The notes beneath the pieces were generated by a model that saw only the letters and a list, made by a program, of their open reading frames with translations, had not been told where the DNA came from and did not search any database. Shown here piece by piece: positions 37,100 through 47,370 of a DNA stretch of 64,000 bases. The stretch comes from Ga0077527 sp945862135. GTDB taxonomy: Bacteria > Pseudomonadota > Gammaproteobacteria > Burkholderiales > SG8-41. A program made the position numbers and the translations under genes. Positions within the stretch are counted from its first letter, which is position 1. Each line of letters opens with the position of its first letter. The stretch is taken from contig CAXNMF010000004.1 in NCBI GenBank assembly GCA_964203275.1, positions 248,001-312,000 on the forward strand, given 5' to 3'.

Positions 37100-38774
37100 T
37101 CAGAACAGCCCGATTACCTTGCCATCATCGGTCAAGTCAATCTTCTCCGACGACGGCACCTTGGGCAGGCCCGGCATGGTCATGATGTCGCCACAGATCA
37201 TCACGATGAATTCCGCACCGGCAGCCAGCCGCACTTCACGGACGTTGACCATGTGACCGCTCGGCGCACCGCGTACGCTGGCATCGGTCGAAAACGACGA
37301 CTGGGTTTTTGCCACACACACCGGGTAATGGCCGTAACCGGCTTCCTGCAGTTCCTTGATGCGGTTTCGCACCTTGGAGTCCGCGGAAATGTCGGCCGCG
37401 CCATAAACCTTGGTCGCGATCTTTTTCATCTTGTCCCACAAGGTGTCGCTGTCTTCGTAAACAAAGGTCGGGCTCGACTTCTGTTCACACAGCTCGACCA
37501 CGATGTTGGCCAGCTCTGCGGCGCCCTTGCCGCCCTCGCCCCAGTGGTTCGCCACGACAACGCGCGCGCCGAGCTTGGCAATGCGGTCAGTGAGCAGATC
37601 CATCTCGGCCTTGGTATCTGCGGTGAAGCGGTTGACCGACACCACGCAGGGAATGTTGTAGACGTTCTTGACGTTGTGAACGTGGCGCTCAAGGTTGACC
37701 AGGCCTTTTTCCAGCGCGACCAGGTTTTCCTTGTTGAGGTCTTCCTTGCCGACGCCGCCGTGGTGTTTCAGTGCGCGCACGGTGGCGACAATCACCGCAG
37801 CAGCGGGCTTGAGGCCGGCCTTGCGGCATTTGATGTCGAGGAACTTCTCGGCGCCGAGGTCGGCGCCGAAGCCGGCTTCGGTCACAACGTAGTCAACCAG
37901 TTTCAGCGCGGTCTTGGTGGCGATCACCGAGTTGCAGCCGTGGGCGATGTTGGCAAATGGGCCACCGTGGATAAACGCGGCGTTGTTTTCCAGCGTCTGC
38001 ACCAGGTTCGGCGCCAGCTGGTCTTTCAGCAGCACGGTCATCGCGCCATGCGCCTTCAGGTCGCGCGCGCGCAAAGCCTTGCCGTCGCGGGTGTAGCCGA
38101 ACACGATATTGCCGAGACGCTCTTTCAAATCCTTCAGCGAGGTCGCCAGACAGAAAATCGCCATGACTTCGGAGGCCACAACAATGTCGAAACCGTCTTC
38201 ACGCGGATAACCGTTGGCGGTGCCGCCGAGGGACACAACGATATCGCGCAATGCGCGATCGTTCATGTCCATCACACGCTTCCAGGTGATGCGGCGCGGG
38301 TCGATGCCGAGTTCATTGCCATGCGTAAATGTGGTTGTCGATCATCGCGGCGAGCAAGTTGTTCGCCAGTGCGATGGCACCGAAGTCACCGGTGAAGTGC
38401 AGGTTGATGTCTTCCATCGGCACGACCTGGGCGTAACCGCCGCCGGCCGCGCCGCCCTTGACACCGAACACCGGGCCCAGCGAGGGCTCGCGCAGGCAGA
38501 TCATCGCTTTCTTGCCGATGTGGTTCAACGCATCGCCGAGGCCCACGGTGGTGGTCGTCTTGCCTTCGCCGGCGGGCGTCGGGCTGATCGCCGTAACGAG
38601 AATCAGTTTGCCGTCTTTTTTGTCTTTCAGGCTGTCGACATATTCCAGCGACACTTTGGTCTTGTAGTGGCCATAGGGCACCAGATGTTCTTCGGGTATG
38701 CCCAGCTTCTGCGCAATCTTGTTGATGCGCTCCATTTTTGCCGCCTGGGCAATTTCGATGTCCGACAGTGCCAT
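37100..38774 (-). CDS. fhs: Formate--tetrahydrofolate ligase (one frameshift)
   Basis: ATP-dependent formylation of THF to 10-formyl-THF. About 557 residues after removal of one extra base near 38325. N-terminus MALSDIEIAQAAKMERINKIAQKLGIPEEHLVPYGHYKTKV, then the P-loop SPTPAGEGKTTTTVGLGDAL, REPSLGPVFGVKGGAAGGGYAQV, HLHFTGDFGAI-like and NELGIDPRRITWKRVMDMNDRALRD. The C-terminus ends MICGDIMTMPGLPKVPSSEKID. It lies between fdsA and the NhaD-like gene, so formate from oxalate can either be oxidised or fed to C1 metabolism. Confidence 0.95.
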
Positions 38775-38842
38775 GTTGATTCCTCTCCTGAACAAAAAAT
38801 AATTATTGGTACCCGCGTCTGCGAGCCTCGTGTTTTACAGCC

Positions 38843-41653
38843 TTAAACCTTGGCCAGTTTCGCCAGCACCTGCCCGCCACCGTAACTGGAACGCGGCGTC
38901 AGTTCACCGCCTTTCATGACCTTCACCGCGCAATACTTGAACTCGGGAATCTTGCCGAAGGGGTCAAGCGCAGCGTTGGTCAGCATATTGGCCGCCGCCT
39001 CGTAGAACGCAAACGGAATGAACACTGCACCGCGCGGAGTGCCGTCGTCGGCACGTGCATGCAGCGAAATGATGCCGCGGCGTGATGCGACAGTAATCAC
39101 ATCGCCGCCCTTTGCACCCATGGCATCGAGATCCAGCGGATGCATCGATACGGTGGGTTCCGGCTCGATTGCATCGAGCACGCCGGCACGGCGGGTCATC
39201 GACCCGGTATGCCAGTGCTCCAGTTGCCGCCCGGTGATCAGCACAAACGGGAATTCGTGGTCGGGTCGCTCGTGGGCCGGAATAATGTCGGCCGGCACAA
39301 ACTTCGCACGCCCCGTCGGCGTCGGAAATTTATCAATAAATACAATAGGTTGCCCGGGGTCACCCTCATTGAGGCAAGGGTAGGTCACGCTGCTCTCGGC
39401 TTCCAGACGCTCCCAAGTGATGCCGGCAATCGAGTTCATTGCGAGTCGCATCTCGTTGAACACGTCCTTCGGACCGCTGTAATTCCAGTTCAGCCCCAGA
39501 CGACGTCCCAGTTCCTGGATGATCCACAGATCCGGCTTGGCTTCGCCCGGTGCATCGACCGCCTTGCGGCCCAGTTGCACCATGCGATCGGTGTTGGTCA
39601 CCGTGCCGTCTTTTTCAGGCCATACGGTCGCCGGCAGAATCACGTCGGCGTGATAACAGGTTTCGGTCAGGAAGATTTCCTGCACCACCAGCCAGTCGAG
39701 CTTGGCGAGTGCTTCGCGCGCGTGGTTGGCATCCGGATCGGACATCGCCGGATTTTCGCCCATCACATACATACCGCGGATGTCGCCATCGAGAATCGCA
39801 TGGACGATTTCAACCACGGTCAGGCCCGGCTTCGGGTCGAGCTTGGTACCCCAGAGTTTTTCGAAACGCGCCAGCGCTTCAGGATTATCAACACGCTGAT
39901 AATCAGGGAACACCATCGGGATCAGCCCCGAGTCGGATGCGCCCTGCACGTTGTTCTGACCGCGCAGCGGATGCAGTCCCGAGCCCGGCTTGCCGATCTG
40001 GCCGGTCATCAGGCACAACGCGATCAGGCAGCGTGCGTTGTCGGTGCCGTGGATATGCTGCGAAATGCCCATGCCCCACAGAATCATCGAGGCCCTCGAA
40101 GTCGCATACAGCCGCGCCACGTCCTTGATGGTTTCCGCCGGGATGCCGCACAAGGGCGCCATCGCTTCCGGGCTGTAACCTTCGACGTTCTTCTTCAGAT
40201 CTTCATAGCCGATGGTGCGTGACTTGATGAAGTCCTCGTCGACAAGGCCTTCATGCACGATGACATGCATCATCGCATTGAGCAGCGCAACGTCGGTATC
40301 CGGCTTGAACTGCAGCGAATGGGTGGCGTGACGCGACAACTCGTTGCGCCGCGGATCGGCATAGACCAGCTTCGCACCGTTTTTCACCGCATTCTTGATC
40401 CAGGTCGCCGCCACCGGGTGGTTGGACAAGGGGTTCGCGCCGATCAGGAAAATCACTTCGGCATGCGCCACATCATTGACCTGGTTCGAGACCGCGCCTG
40501 AACTGACAGCTTCCATCAGCGCCGCCACGCTAGAGGCATGGCAAAGACGGGTGCAATGGTCGACGTTGTTGGAACCGAAACCGGTACGCACCAGTTTCTG
40601 GAACAGATAGGCTTCTTCGTTACTGCCCTTGGCCGAACCGAATCCGGCCAACGCCTTGTTGCCGTACTGGTCGCGGATGCCTTTCAGTTTGCTCGCAGCA
40701 AGATCAAGCGCTTCTTCCCAGCTCGCTTCACGGAAATGCTCCAGCGGATTCGCCGGATCCATCGTGAAATCAGCATGCTTCGGCACACCGGGCTTGCGGA
40801 TCAGCGGCTTGGTCAGACGCTGCGGATGGTGGGCGTAATCAAAACCGTAACGGCCCTTGACGCACAGCCGGCCGTGATTCGACGGACCGTCGCGGCCATC
40901 GACCGACATGATCTTGTTGTCCTTGACGTTGTAGGTCAGCTGGCAGCCGACGCCGCAATACGGGCACACCGAGTGAACCTGCTTGTCGGGTTTGACCAGT
41001 CCCGCCTCGCGCGCCGGCATCAGTGCACCGGTCGGACAGGCCTGCACGCATTCGCCGCAGGCCACGCAAGTCGACTCACCCATCGGATCATTGAGATCAA
41101 AAACGATCTTCGAATGATCGCCGCGGAAAGCGTAGCCGATGACGTCATTGACCTGCTCTTCGCGGCAGGCGCGCACGCAGCGCGTACACTGAATACAGGA
41201 GTCGAGATTGACCGCAATGCCGTGATGCGACAGGTCGGCCTTCGGCTGGTGGCGCGGCGCGAAACGCGGCTTGCCCACCTGCAATTTGCCGGCCCAGAGG
41301 TCCAGCTCGGAATTGTTGGTGTGACGCTCTTCAGGCATATCCGAGAGCAGCAACTCCATCACCATTTTCTGCGACGCAACAGCGCGCGTGCTGTTGGTGG
41401 TGACTTCCATGCCGGGCGAGGGATTGCGGCAACACGACGCCGCCAGCACGCGCTCGCCCTTGACCTCGACCACGCAGGCCCGGCAGTTACCGTCGGGGCG
41501 CATGCCTTCCTTGTAGCAAAGATGCGGAATCTCGACACCGTGGCGCTTCGCGGTCTGGATGATGGTTTCCGACGCGTAGCCGACGACATCCTTGCCGTTC
41601 AGTTTGAACTCGACCGGCATCGCCGCGAGTTCGTCTTTGCTCATTGCAGTCAT
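38843..41653 (-). CDS. fdsA: NAD-dependent formate dehydrogenase alpha subunit (Mo-bisMGD)
   Basis: A 936-residue catalytic subunit. N-terminal [2Fe-2S] ferredoxin domain (CYKEGMRPDGNCRAC...SC), a ferredoxin-like insert with CIQCTRCVRAC and CVACGECVQACPTGAL, then the molybdopterin oxidoreductase domain with its own [4Fe-4S] motif CPYCGVGCQL. The Mo ligand is probably the Cys in DHCTRLCHASSVAALMEAVSSGAVSN. The C-terminal bisMGD-binding domain has LITGRQLEHWHTGSMTRRA. Formate + NAD+ gives CO2 + NADH, with the diaphorase FdsB. The start follows GGAGG. fdhD/fdsC and fdsD are not in the window. Confidence 0.94.
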   Translation of the reverse strand: MTAMSKDELAAMPVEFKLNGKDVVGYASETIIQTAKRHGVEIPHLCYKEGMRPDGNCRACVVEVKGERVLAASCCRNPSPGMEVTTNSTRAVASQKMVMELLLSDMPEERHTNNSELDLWAGKLQVGKPRFAPRHQPKADLSHHGIAVNLDSCIQCTRCVRACREEQVNDVIGYAFRGDHSKIVFDLNDPMGESTCVACGECVQACPTGALMPAREAGLVKPDKQVHSVCPYCGVGCQLTYNVKDNKIMSVDGRDGPSNHGRLCVKGRYGFDYAHHPQRLTKPLIRKPGVPKHADFTMDPANPLEHFREASWEEALDLAASKLKGIRDQYGNKALAGFGSAKGSNEEAYLFQKLVRTGFGSNNVDHCTRLCHASSVAALMEAVSSGAVSNQVNDVAHAEVIFLIGANPLSNHPVAATWIKNAVKNGAKLVYADPRRNELSRHATHSLQFKPDTDVALLNAMMHVIVHEGLVDEDFIKSRTIGYEDLKKNVEGYSPEAMAPLCGIPAETIKDVARLYATSRASMILWGMGISQHIHGTDNARCLIALCLMTGQIGKPGSGLHPLRGQNNVQGASDSGLIPMVFPDYQRVDNPEALARFEKLWGTKLDPKPGLTVVEIVHAILDGDIRGMYVMGENPAMSDPDANHAREALAKLDWLVVQEIFLTETCYHADVILPATVWPEKDGTVTNTDRMVQLGRKAVDAPGEAKPDLWIIQELGRRLGLNWNYSGPKDVFNEMRLAMNSIAGITWERLEAESSVTYPCLNEGDPGQPIVFIDKFPTPTGRAKFVPADIIPAHERPDHEFPFVLITGRQLEHWHTGSMTRRAGVLDAIEPEPTVSMHPLDLDAMGAKGGDVITVASRRGIISLHARADDGTPRGAVFIPFAFYEAAANMLTNAALDPFGKIPEFKYCAVKVMKGGELTPRSSYGGGQVLAKLAKV

Positions 41654-41696
41654 GACATGACCTCCGGTAAGACGCGGCGCAGTTGCGCCGGCATCC

Positions 41697-43394
41697 CTAC
41701 TCGACTTCCTTGGGGAAATACTTCATCACGGTACGGATCGGGTTCGGCGCCGCCTGACCCAGACCGCAGATCGACGCATCAGCCATCGCGCCCGACAACT
41801 CTTCAAGCAGTCCGCGGTTCCATTTCGGCGCTTCCATCAGCTGCAGCGCTTTTGCGGTGCCAACACGGCAGGGCGTGCACTGGCCGCAGGATTCTTCCGA
41901 GAAAAACTTCATCACGTTGCGCGCTGCGCCGCGTGCCTTGTCCTTGTCGGAGAAAATAATCACCGCAGCAGAACCGATGAAACAGCCGTATTGATTGAGC
42001 GTATCGAAATCCAGCGGAATGTCGCCCATGGATTCCGGCAGGATGCCGCCCGACGCGCCACCCGGCAGATAGCCGTAGAACTGATGGCCCGGTAGCATGC
42101 CGCCGCAATATTCAGCAATCAGTTCTTTCACCGTGACACCCGCCGGCGCCAGATGCACGCCGGGTTTCTTCACGCGGCCTGACACCGAGAACGAGCGCAG
42201 GCCTTTACGACCGTTGCGGCCATGGCCGGCAAACCAGTCAGCGCCCTTTTCCAGGATGTCGCGCACCCAATACAGGGTTTCCATGTTGTGCTCGAGCGTC
42301 GGGTAACCGAACAGGCCGACCTGCGCCACATAGGGCGGACGCAGCCGCGGCATGCCGCGCTTGCCTTCGATCGATTCGATCATCGCCGACTCTTCACCGC
42401 AGATGTAGGCGCCTGCACCGCGGCGCAGGAATATCGGCGGCAACGGGCAGGGCGGATTCGCCTGCAGCGCCTTGATCTCTTTTTCGAGGATCGCCCGCAC
42501 GCCGGCGTATTCGTCGCGCAGATAGATGTAAACCTCGGAAATCTGTACCGTCCACGCGGCAATGATCATGCCTTCGAGGAAACGATGCGGATCACGCTCG
42601 AGATAGTGCCGGTCCTTGAACGTCCCCGGCTCACCTTCGTCGATATTGATCGCCATCACCCGCGGCCCTTTTTCGCCGCGCACGATGCGCCACTTGCGAC
42701 CCGACGGGAAACCCGCGCCGCCCAGACCGCGCAGCCCCGAGCTCTCCATGGTCTTGATCAGCGACTCGGCATCACGCGTGCCGTTCAGGCATTCGATCGC
42801 GATGTCATAACCGCCCTGCTTGCGGTAATCGGCGAAATTCACGTACTTGCCGACAGCGCATTTATCCTTGTTGCCGGCAACCAGCGTCTTGACCTTGTCG
42901 ACTGTTGCCTGTGCCACCGGGTTCTGGCCGACCACCGCCACCGGCGCCTGTTCGCAACGGCCGACACAGGGCGCCGGAATCACGCGCACCTTGTCGCCCA
43001 GCGATTGTTTGAGACCTTTGATCAGCTCATTGGAACCTGACAGTTCGCAGGACAGGGAATCACAGACCCGCACGGTCAATGCCGGCGGCGCCTTTTCGCC
43101 TTCCTTGATCACATCGAAGTGGTGATAAAAAGTCGCCACTTCATAGACTTCGGTCATCGCCAGCTTCATTTCACGCGCCAGCGCCACGAGATACGCAGCG
43201 GGAATATGACCGAAGCGGTCCTGGATCAGATGCAGATTTTCGATCAGCAGATCGCGACGGCGCGGATCAACCCCGGTCTTGCGCTGCGCGCCATCCAGCA
43301 GAGACTGGACTTCCGCAAGCGCACCCGATTCCACGGTGCGCCCCTTGAGAGCGCCCCGCGCACGTTTGCCGCGTTTCACGATGCCACCTTCCAA
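41697..43394 (-). CDS. fdsB: Formate dehydrogenase beta subunit with N-terminal FdsG/NuoE-like domain
   Basis: A 565-residue flavoprotein. Residues about 25-170 form a thioredoxin-like [2Fe-2S] domain with CDSLSCELSG and CVGRCEQAPVAVVG. Residues about 195-565 are NuoF-like: GLRGLGGAGFPSGRKW (FMN/NADH site), YICGEESAMIESIEGKRGMPRLRPP, and the [4Fe-4S] motif ESCGQCTPCRVGTAKAL. It passes electrons from FdsA to NAD+. FdsG and FdsB functions are in one chain here, and no separate fdsG is present. A TTG start with GGAGGAGG is used; a GTG at 43379 with GGAAGG is an alternative. Confidence 0.9.
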   Translation of the reverse strand: MEGGIVKRGKRARGALKGRTVESGALAEVQSLLDGAQRKTGVDPRRRDLLIENLHLIQDRFGHIPAAYLVALAREMKLAMTEVYEVATFYHHFDVIKEGEKAPPALTVRVCDSLSCELSGSNELIKGLKQSLGDKVRVIPAPCVGRCEQAPVAVVGQNPVAQATVDKVKTLVAGNKDKCAVGKYVNFADYRKQGGYDIAIECLNGTRDAESLIKTMESSGLRGLGGAGFPSGRKWRIVRGEKGPRVMAINIDEGEPGTFKDRHYLERDPHRFLEGMIIAAWTVQISEVYIYLRDEYAGVRAILEKEIKALQANPPCPLPPIFLRRGAGAYICGEESAMIESIEGKRGMPRLRPPYVAQVGLFGYPTLEHNMETLYWVRDILEKGADWFAGHGRNGRKGLRSFSVSGRVKKPGVHLAPAGVTVKELIAEYCGGMLPGHQFYGYLPGGASGGILPESMGDIPLDFDTLNQYGCFIGSAAVIIFSDKDKARGAARNVMKFFSEESCGQCTPCRVGTAKALQLMEAPKWNRGLLEELSGAMADASICGLGQAAPNPIRTVMKYFPKEVE

Positions 43395-43455
43395 AATTCC
43401 GCCTCCTCCGGCAATGCCTGCAGCCGGCCCCCAAGTCCGGGGGCCGGTCCTACCA

Positions 43456-44340
43456 TTACTTCAATACCGACTTGAGCAGCTTGCCCATCTCCGCCGGATT
43501 TTTTGTCGTACGGATACCGCACTCTTCCATCACCGACAGTTTTTCGTCAGCCGTGCCCTTGCCGCCGGAGATGATCGCGCCGGCATGACCCATGCGCTTT
43601 CCGGGCGGTGCGGTAACACCTGCGATGAAGCCGACCACGGGCTTTTTCATGTTGTCCTTGATCCAGCGTGCGCACTCTTCTTCATTGGAGCCGCCGATTT
43701 CACCGACCATGATCACCGCTTCAGTTTGCGGATCATCATTGAACATTTTCATGACATCGATGTGCTTGAGGCCGTTGACCGGATCGCCGCCGATGCCGAC
43801 GCAGGACGACTGGCCCATGCCCAGCTCCATCAGTTGGCCGACCGCTTCATAGGTCAGCGTGCCGGAACGCGACACCACGCCAATCGGGCCCTTCTTGTGA
43901 ATGTGGCCCGGCATGATGCCGATCTTGATTTCATCCGGCGTGATCACGCCCGGGCAGTTCGGCCCGATCAGCAGGGTCCGGCTGTTGTTCTGCTGCATCT
44001 TGTATTTCAGGCGCACCATGTCGCGCACCGGAATGCCTTCGGTGATGCAGATCACCAGGTCAAGGTCGGCATCCACCGCCTCTTCAATCGCTGCGGCAGC
44101 ATAGGGCGGCGGCACATAGATCACCGAAACATTGGCGCCGGTTGCATCCTTGGCTTCACGCACCGAATTGAAAATGGGAATGCCTTCGTAGCTCTGGCCG
44201 CCCTTTTTCGGGGTGACGCCGGCGACATAGCAGTTCTTGCCGTTGGCGTATTCCTTGCCGGTCTTGGTGTGGAACATGCCGGTCTTGCCGGTGATGCCTT
44301 GGGTCATCACCCGGGTGTTTTTATCAATCAGAATAGACAT
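43456..44340 (-). CDS. sucD: Succinate--CoA ligase alpha subunit
   Basis: A 294-residue ADP/GDP-forming succinyl-CoA synthetase alpha subunit. MSILIDKNTRVMTQGITGKTGMFHT, NCPGVITPDEIKIGIMPGHIHKKGPIGVVSRSGTLTYEAV, and the phospho-His region GGSNEEECARWI...TAPPGKRMGHAGAIISGGKGTADEKL. The ATG overlaps the sucC stop, so the two are translationally coupled. In this region it may help balance CoA thioesters during oxalate oxidation, besides its TCA-cycle role. Confidence 0.97.
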   Translation of the reverse strand: MSILIDKNTRVMTQGITGKTGMFHTKTGKEYANGKNCYVAGVTPKKGGQSYEGIPIFNSVREAKDATGANVSVIYVPPPYAAAAIEEAVDADLDLVICITEGIPVRDMVRLKYKMQQNNSRTLLIGPNCPGVITPDEIKIGIMPGHIHKKGPIGVVSRSGTLTYEAVGQLMELGMGQSSCVGIGGDPVNGLKHIDVMKMFNDDPQTEAVIMVGEIGGSNEEECARWIKDNMKKPVVGFIAGVTAPPGKRMGHAGAIISGGKGTADEKLSVMEECGIRTTKNPAEMGKLLKSVLK

Positions 44341-45510
44341 CAGTTTTTCCCCTTCGCCGCAGCAACCACTTTCTGTGCGGCATCAGCCATGTTGTTCCCG
44401 GAAATGATCGGCAGACCCGAATCGGCCAGGATCTTCTTGCCGAGTTCGACGTTGGTGCCTTCAAGGCGCACCACCAGCGGCACGCTCAGGCTGACCTGAC
44501 GCGCAGCTGCAACCACACCCTGTGCAATCACGTCGCATTTCATGATGCCGCCGAAAATGTTGACCAGGATGGCTTTCAGTTGCGGATTGCGCAGCATGAT
44601 CTTGAACGCTTCCGTAACCTTCTCGGCCGTAGCGCTGCCGCCGACGTCGAGGAAGTTGGCGGGACTGCCGCCGTAGAGCTTGATGATGTCCATCGACGCC
44701 ATCGCCAGGCCGGCGCCGTTGACCAGGCAGCCGATGTTGCCGTCGAGCTGAATGTAGTTGAGATCGTGTTTCGACGCTTCGACTTCTGCGGGATCCTCTT
44801 CATCGAGATCGCGCAGCGCCACCAGTTCCGGATGGCGGAACATCGCGTTGTTGTCGAAATCAATCTTGGCGTCGAGCGCAATGACCTTGCCGTCGCCGGT
44901 CAGGATCAGAGGATTGATTTCAGCGAGCGAAGCATCGGTCTCGTCGAAGGCCTTGTACAGCGCCTGCAGCATCACGCGGGCCTGTGCAACGGAACCTTCC
45001 GGCACACCGATCTTGCGGGACACATCATCAGCGTCGGCATCAGCCAGTCCCTTGACCGGATCAATGACCACCTTGTGAATTTTTTCGGGGGTGTGCTCGG
45101 CGACTTCCTCGATGTCCATGCCGCCTTCGCTGGATGCCATCAGCACCGCGCGCTGCGTACCACGGTCAATGACCAGGCCGACATACAGTTCTTTTTTGAT
45201 GTCGGCGCCTTCCTCGATCAGCAGCCGGCGCACCTTCTGGCCTTCGGGGCCGGTCTGGTGGGTCTTCAGCTGCATGCCGAGAATGGACGACGCATAGGTT
45301 TTGACGTCAGCAGCCGACTTCGGCCACCTTGACGCCGCCGCCCTTGCCGCGACCGCCGGCGTGAATCTGGGCTTTGACGACCCAGACGCTGCCGCCCAGC
45401 TTGGCTGACGCAGCAACAGCCTCGTCGACCGTAAAACACGGGATGCCGCGCGGCGTGGTTACGCCATATTTGCGCAGGAGTTCTTTTGCCTGATATTCGT
45501 GGATTTTCAT
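44340..45510 (-). CDS. sucC: Succinate--CoA ligase beta subunit (one frameshift)
   Basis: ATP-grasp subunit of about 389 residues after deleting one extra base near 45315. MKIHEYQAKELLRKYGVTTPRGIPCFTVDEA and WVVKAQIHAGGRGKGGGVKVA lead into TGPEGQKVRRLLIEEGADIKKELYVGLVIDR, INPLILTGDGKVIALDAKIDFDNNAMFRHPEL, and GCLVNGAGLAMASMDIIKLYGG. It matches ordinary SucC of Burkholderiales; I see nothing pointing to malate-CoA ligase. An Fnr-type box lies upstream, and fdsBA, fhs and others follow on the same strand. Confidence 0.95.
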
Positions 45511-45572
45511 ATTCCGTTCCGCGTGGTTAGCGCTGTTGGATGGAAGGCGTAGCCCGGCCCCGCAGGGACGCC

Positions 45573-45615
45573 AATCTATTACAGCGAACTCTGCAGCGGC
45601 CTTGACCGCAGTCAA
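45573..45615 (-). promoter_or_regulatory. Fnr-type box upstream of sucC
   Basis: Perfect dyad TTGACCGCAGTCAA at 45602-45615. A -10-like TAGATT on the minus strand (45578-45573) puts the box centre about 42 bp from the implied start, and the leader to the sucC ATG is about 56 nt. It could drive sucCD and the downstream fds-fhs genes. Confidence 0.65.
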
Positions 45616-45944
45616 TAAACTCACGATTGGATAAAACGCGAGTCCGGCGCATGAAGCGCTTTGGACGAGTCTTGGAATTTACGCCGTGCTGATGACGCCT
45701 GCTTGGCGCATATTCCGGGGACAACTGCCAGAATTTGCTGCATTGCGAGTATAACAAACCGCCTTTGAATCCCCTGACACATTCTCAGTTAAAGACAATG
45801 CGCATTTCAATGCGTCATCTTGATCCACAGGCAAAACCGTGCGCGGGCCTTGCGTTCCAGCAAGCCCAACACTTTCGGTTGATCGAAGCTAGCGCACGCT
45901 AACAACGAATTTGTTAGGATGTTGCGTTGCAATATTTTATGGGC

Positions 45945-46040
45945 AAAAAAAACGCAACCCCGAGGGGTTGCGCTGAAGTTCCACCAAAGGAGGAGGTTTT
46001 GGAGGATATGTGCCGATACCTGTAGAAGGCACCCAGCACG
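45945..46040 (-). ncRNA. Candidate small RNA with anti-Shine-Dalgarno motifs
   Basis: On the minus strand, TTGACA (46074-46069), 16-bp spacer, CAGAAT (46052-46047) form a promoter candidate. About 95 nt downstream an intrinsic terminator has stem CGCAACCCC / GGGGTTGCG and eight T. In between, the RNA would carry CCUCC and CCUCCUCC runs, typical of Hfq-dependent RNAs that mask ribosome-binding sites. No coding frame is convincing. It lies between divergent sucC and the CapA-like gene. Confidence 0.55.
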
Positions 46041-46299
46041 GTTCCCATTCTGCCATGCAGCAGCACCCTGTCAAGCCATTTATGTTGCTTCGCAATATAT
46101 ATTTTATGCACCCATCGATGAGAAATTCTTAATCGAAAGATTTTGCAGTTCAACTCCGTGAACCAGTTCACGAATCATGGTTCCACTAAATGGCTGTGCA
46201 TGCCGCCAAACAGCAATTCCGTGGTAAAGAATGGCACAGCCTAAAATCGCGCGCCGTGGCGGTCCCGCACAGGCGCGGCAACCCCATCCAGGAGAATTT

Positions 46300-47344
46300 G
46301 TGTCTCGCAAACTGATGCTGTTTACCGGCGACATCAATCTGATGAATGTCGCCGACCCTGCAACCCGCCTTCAATCGCGTACTCGACACGCTACACAGTG
46401 CAGACATCCTGTTCGGCAATCTCGAGTGCTGCTTTTACAAACCGGCGGGCACAGTGTCTGTCACTGATGAGGGATTCTTCGCCACGCCTGAGGCGGGACA
46501 GGCGCTCAAGCTCGCAAATTTCCGCGCAGTGGGCAACGCCAACAACGTCAACTACGGCAGTGATGCGATCCGCTCCTCACTGACCGAACTGGAGAAACTC
46601 GGCATCCCGTATACGGGAGCTGGTCGCAACCGCGCACAGGCCCGCGCGCCGGTCATCATTGAACACGACGGTATCCGCTACGGATTCCTGCAACGCACAT
46701 CCGTTTATTGGCCAACCAACCATGAAGCTGGTGAGCACAGCGCCGGTGTCGCCGCATTACGCGGACATACCGCCTACCAGTTGCCGCTGCACAAGCTGCG
46801 CCAGGATATTCCGCCTGCCAACCGCCCGGGCGTACCGCCGGTGATCGTCACCTGGGCGGACAAAAAATATCTCGCCGAATACATCTCAGAAATCAGTGAA
46901 TTGCGAAAAAAGGTCGACGTACTGGTCGCATCCCACCACTGGGGGTTCAAGGAGGAAGTGCTCGACTACATGACCGAAATCGCCCATGCGGTAATTGATG
47001 CGGGCGCCGATGTGGTCATCGGCCACGGCCCGCATTATTCGTTGCCAGTCGAAATCTACAAAGGCAAACCAGTGTTTTACGGATTGGGCAGTTTTGCGTT
47101 TCACACAGGGCATGGCGGCCTAAAACATGGCGACTGGCTCGGCATGATCGGACGCGTGACCCTAGACGGCAAGAAAGTAACCGGGGGCGCGTTCGAGTTC
47201 GTCCGTCACAATACGCAGAACGAAACCGTGATCTGCAAGATCAGCGACGAACAGGAAGGACTGGAAGCGCTGCGCAAACGCAGCAGCGCCTTTCAGACCA
47301 GGCTGGAAGTCAACGGCAATACCGTCGTCTTCAGCCCAGCTTAA
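46300..47344 (+). CDS. CapA-like (PGA_cap) metallophosphatase family protein (one frameshift)
   Basis: About 347 residues. GTG start with GGAG six bases upstream gives VSRKLMLFTGDINLMNVADPAT, the family N-terminus (TGD metal motif). The rest continues in another frame after a one-base error near 46358-46366: FNRVLDTLHSADILFGNLECCFY, then NANNVNYG, DVLVASHHWGFKEE, DAGADVVIGHGPHYSLPVEIYKGKPVFYGLGSFAFHTG (HGPH metal site). Family members include capsule/poly-gamma-glutamate CapA proteins. No capB or capC is near and no signal peptide is seen, so the true substrate is unknown. Confidence 0.82.
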
Positions 47345-47370
47345 ACCACGCCTGCGAGAGGCCCCGGATT

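Noticed and set aside
43456..45510. Malate--CoA ligase (serine cycle) instead of succinyl-CoA synthetase
   Set aside because: Both subunits follow ordinary SucC/SucD sequence, and no serine-cycle genes accompany them.
45914..46171. Minus-strand 85-codon frame over the sRNA candidate
   Set aside because: No ribosome-binding site, runs through the terminator hairpin, and has no recognisable product.
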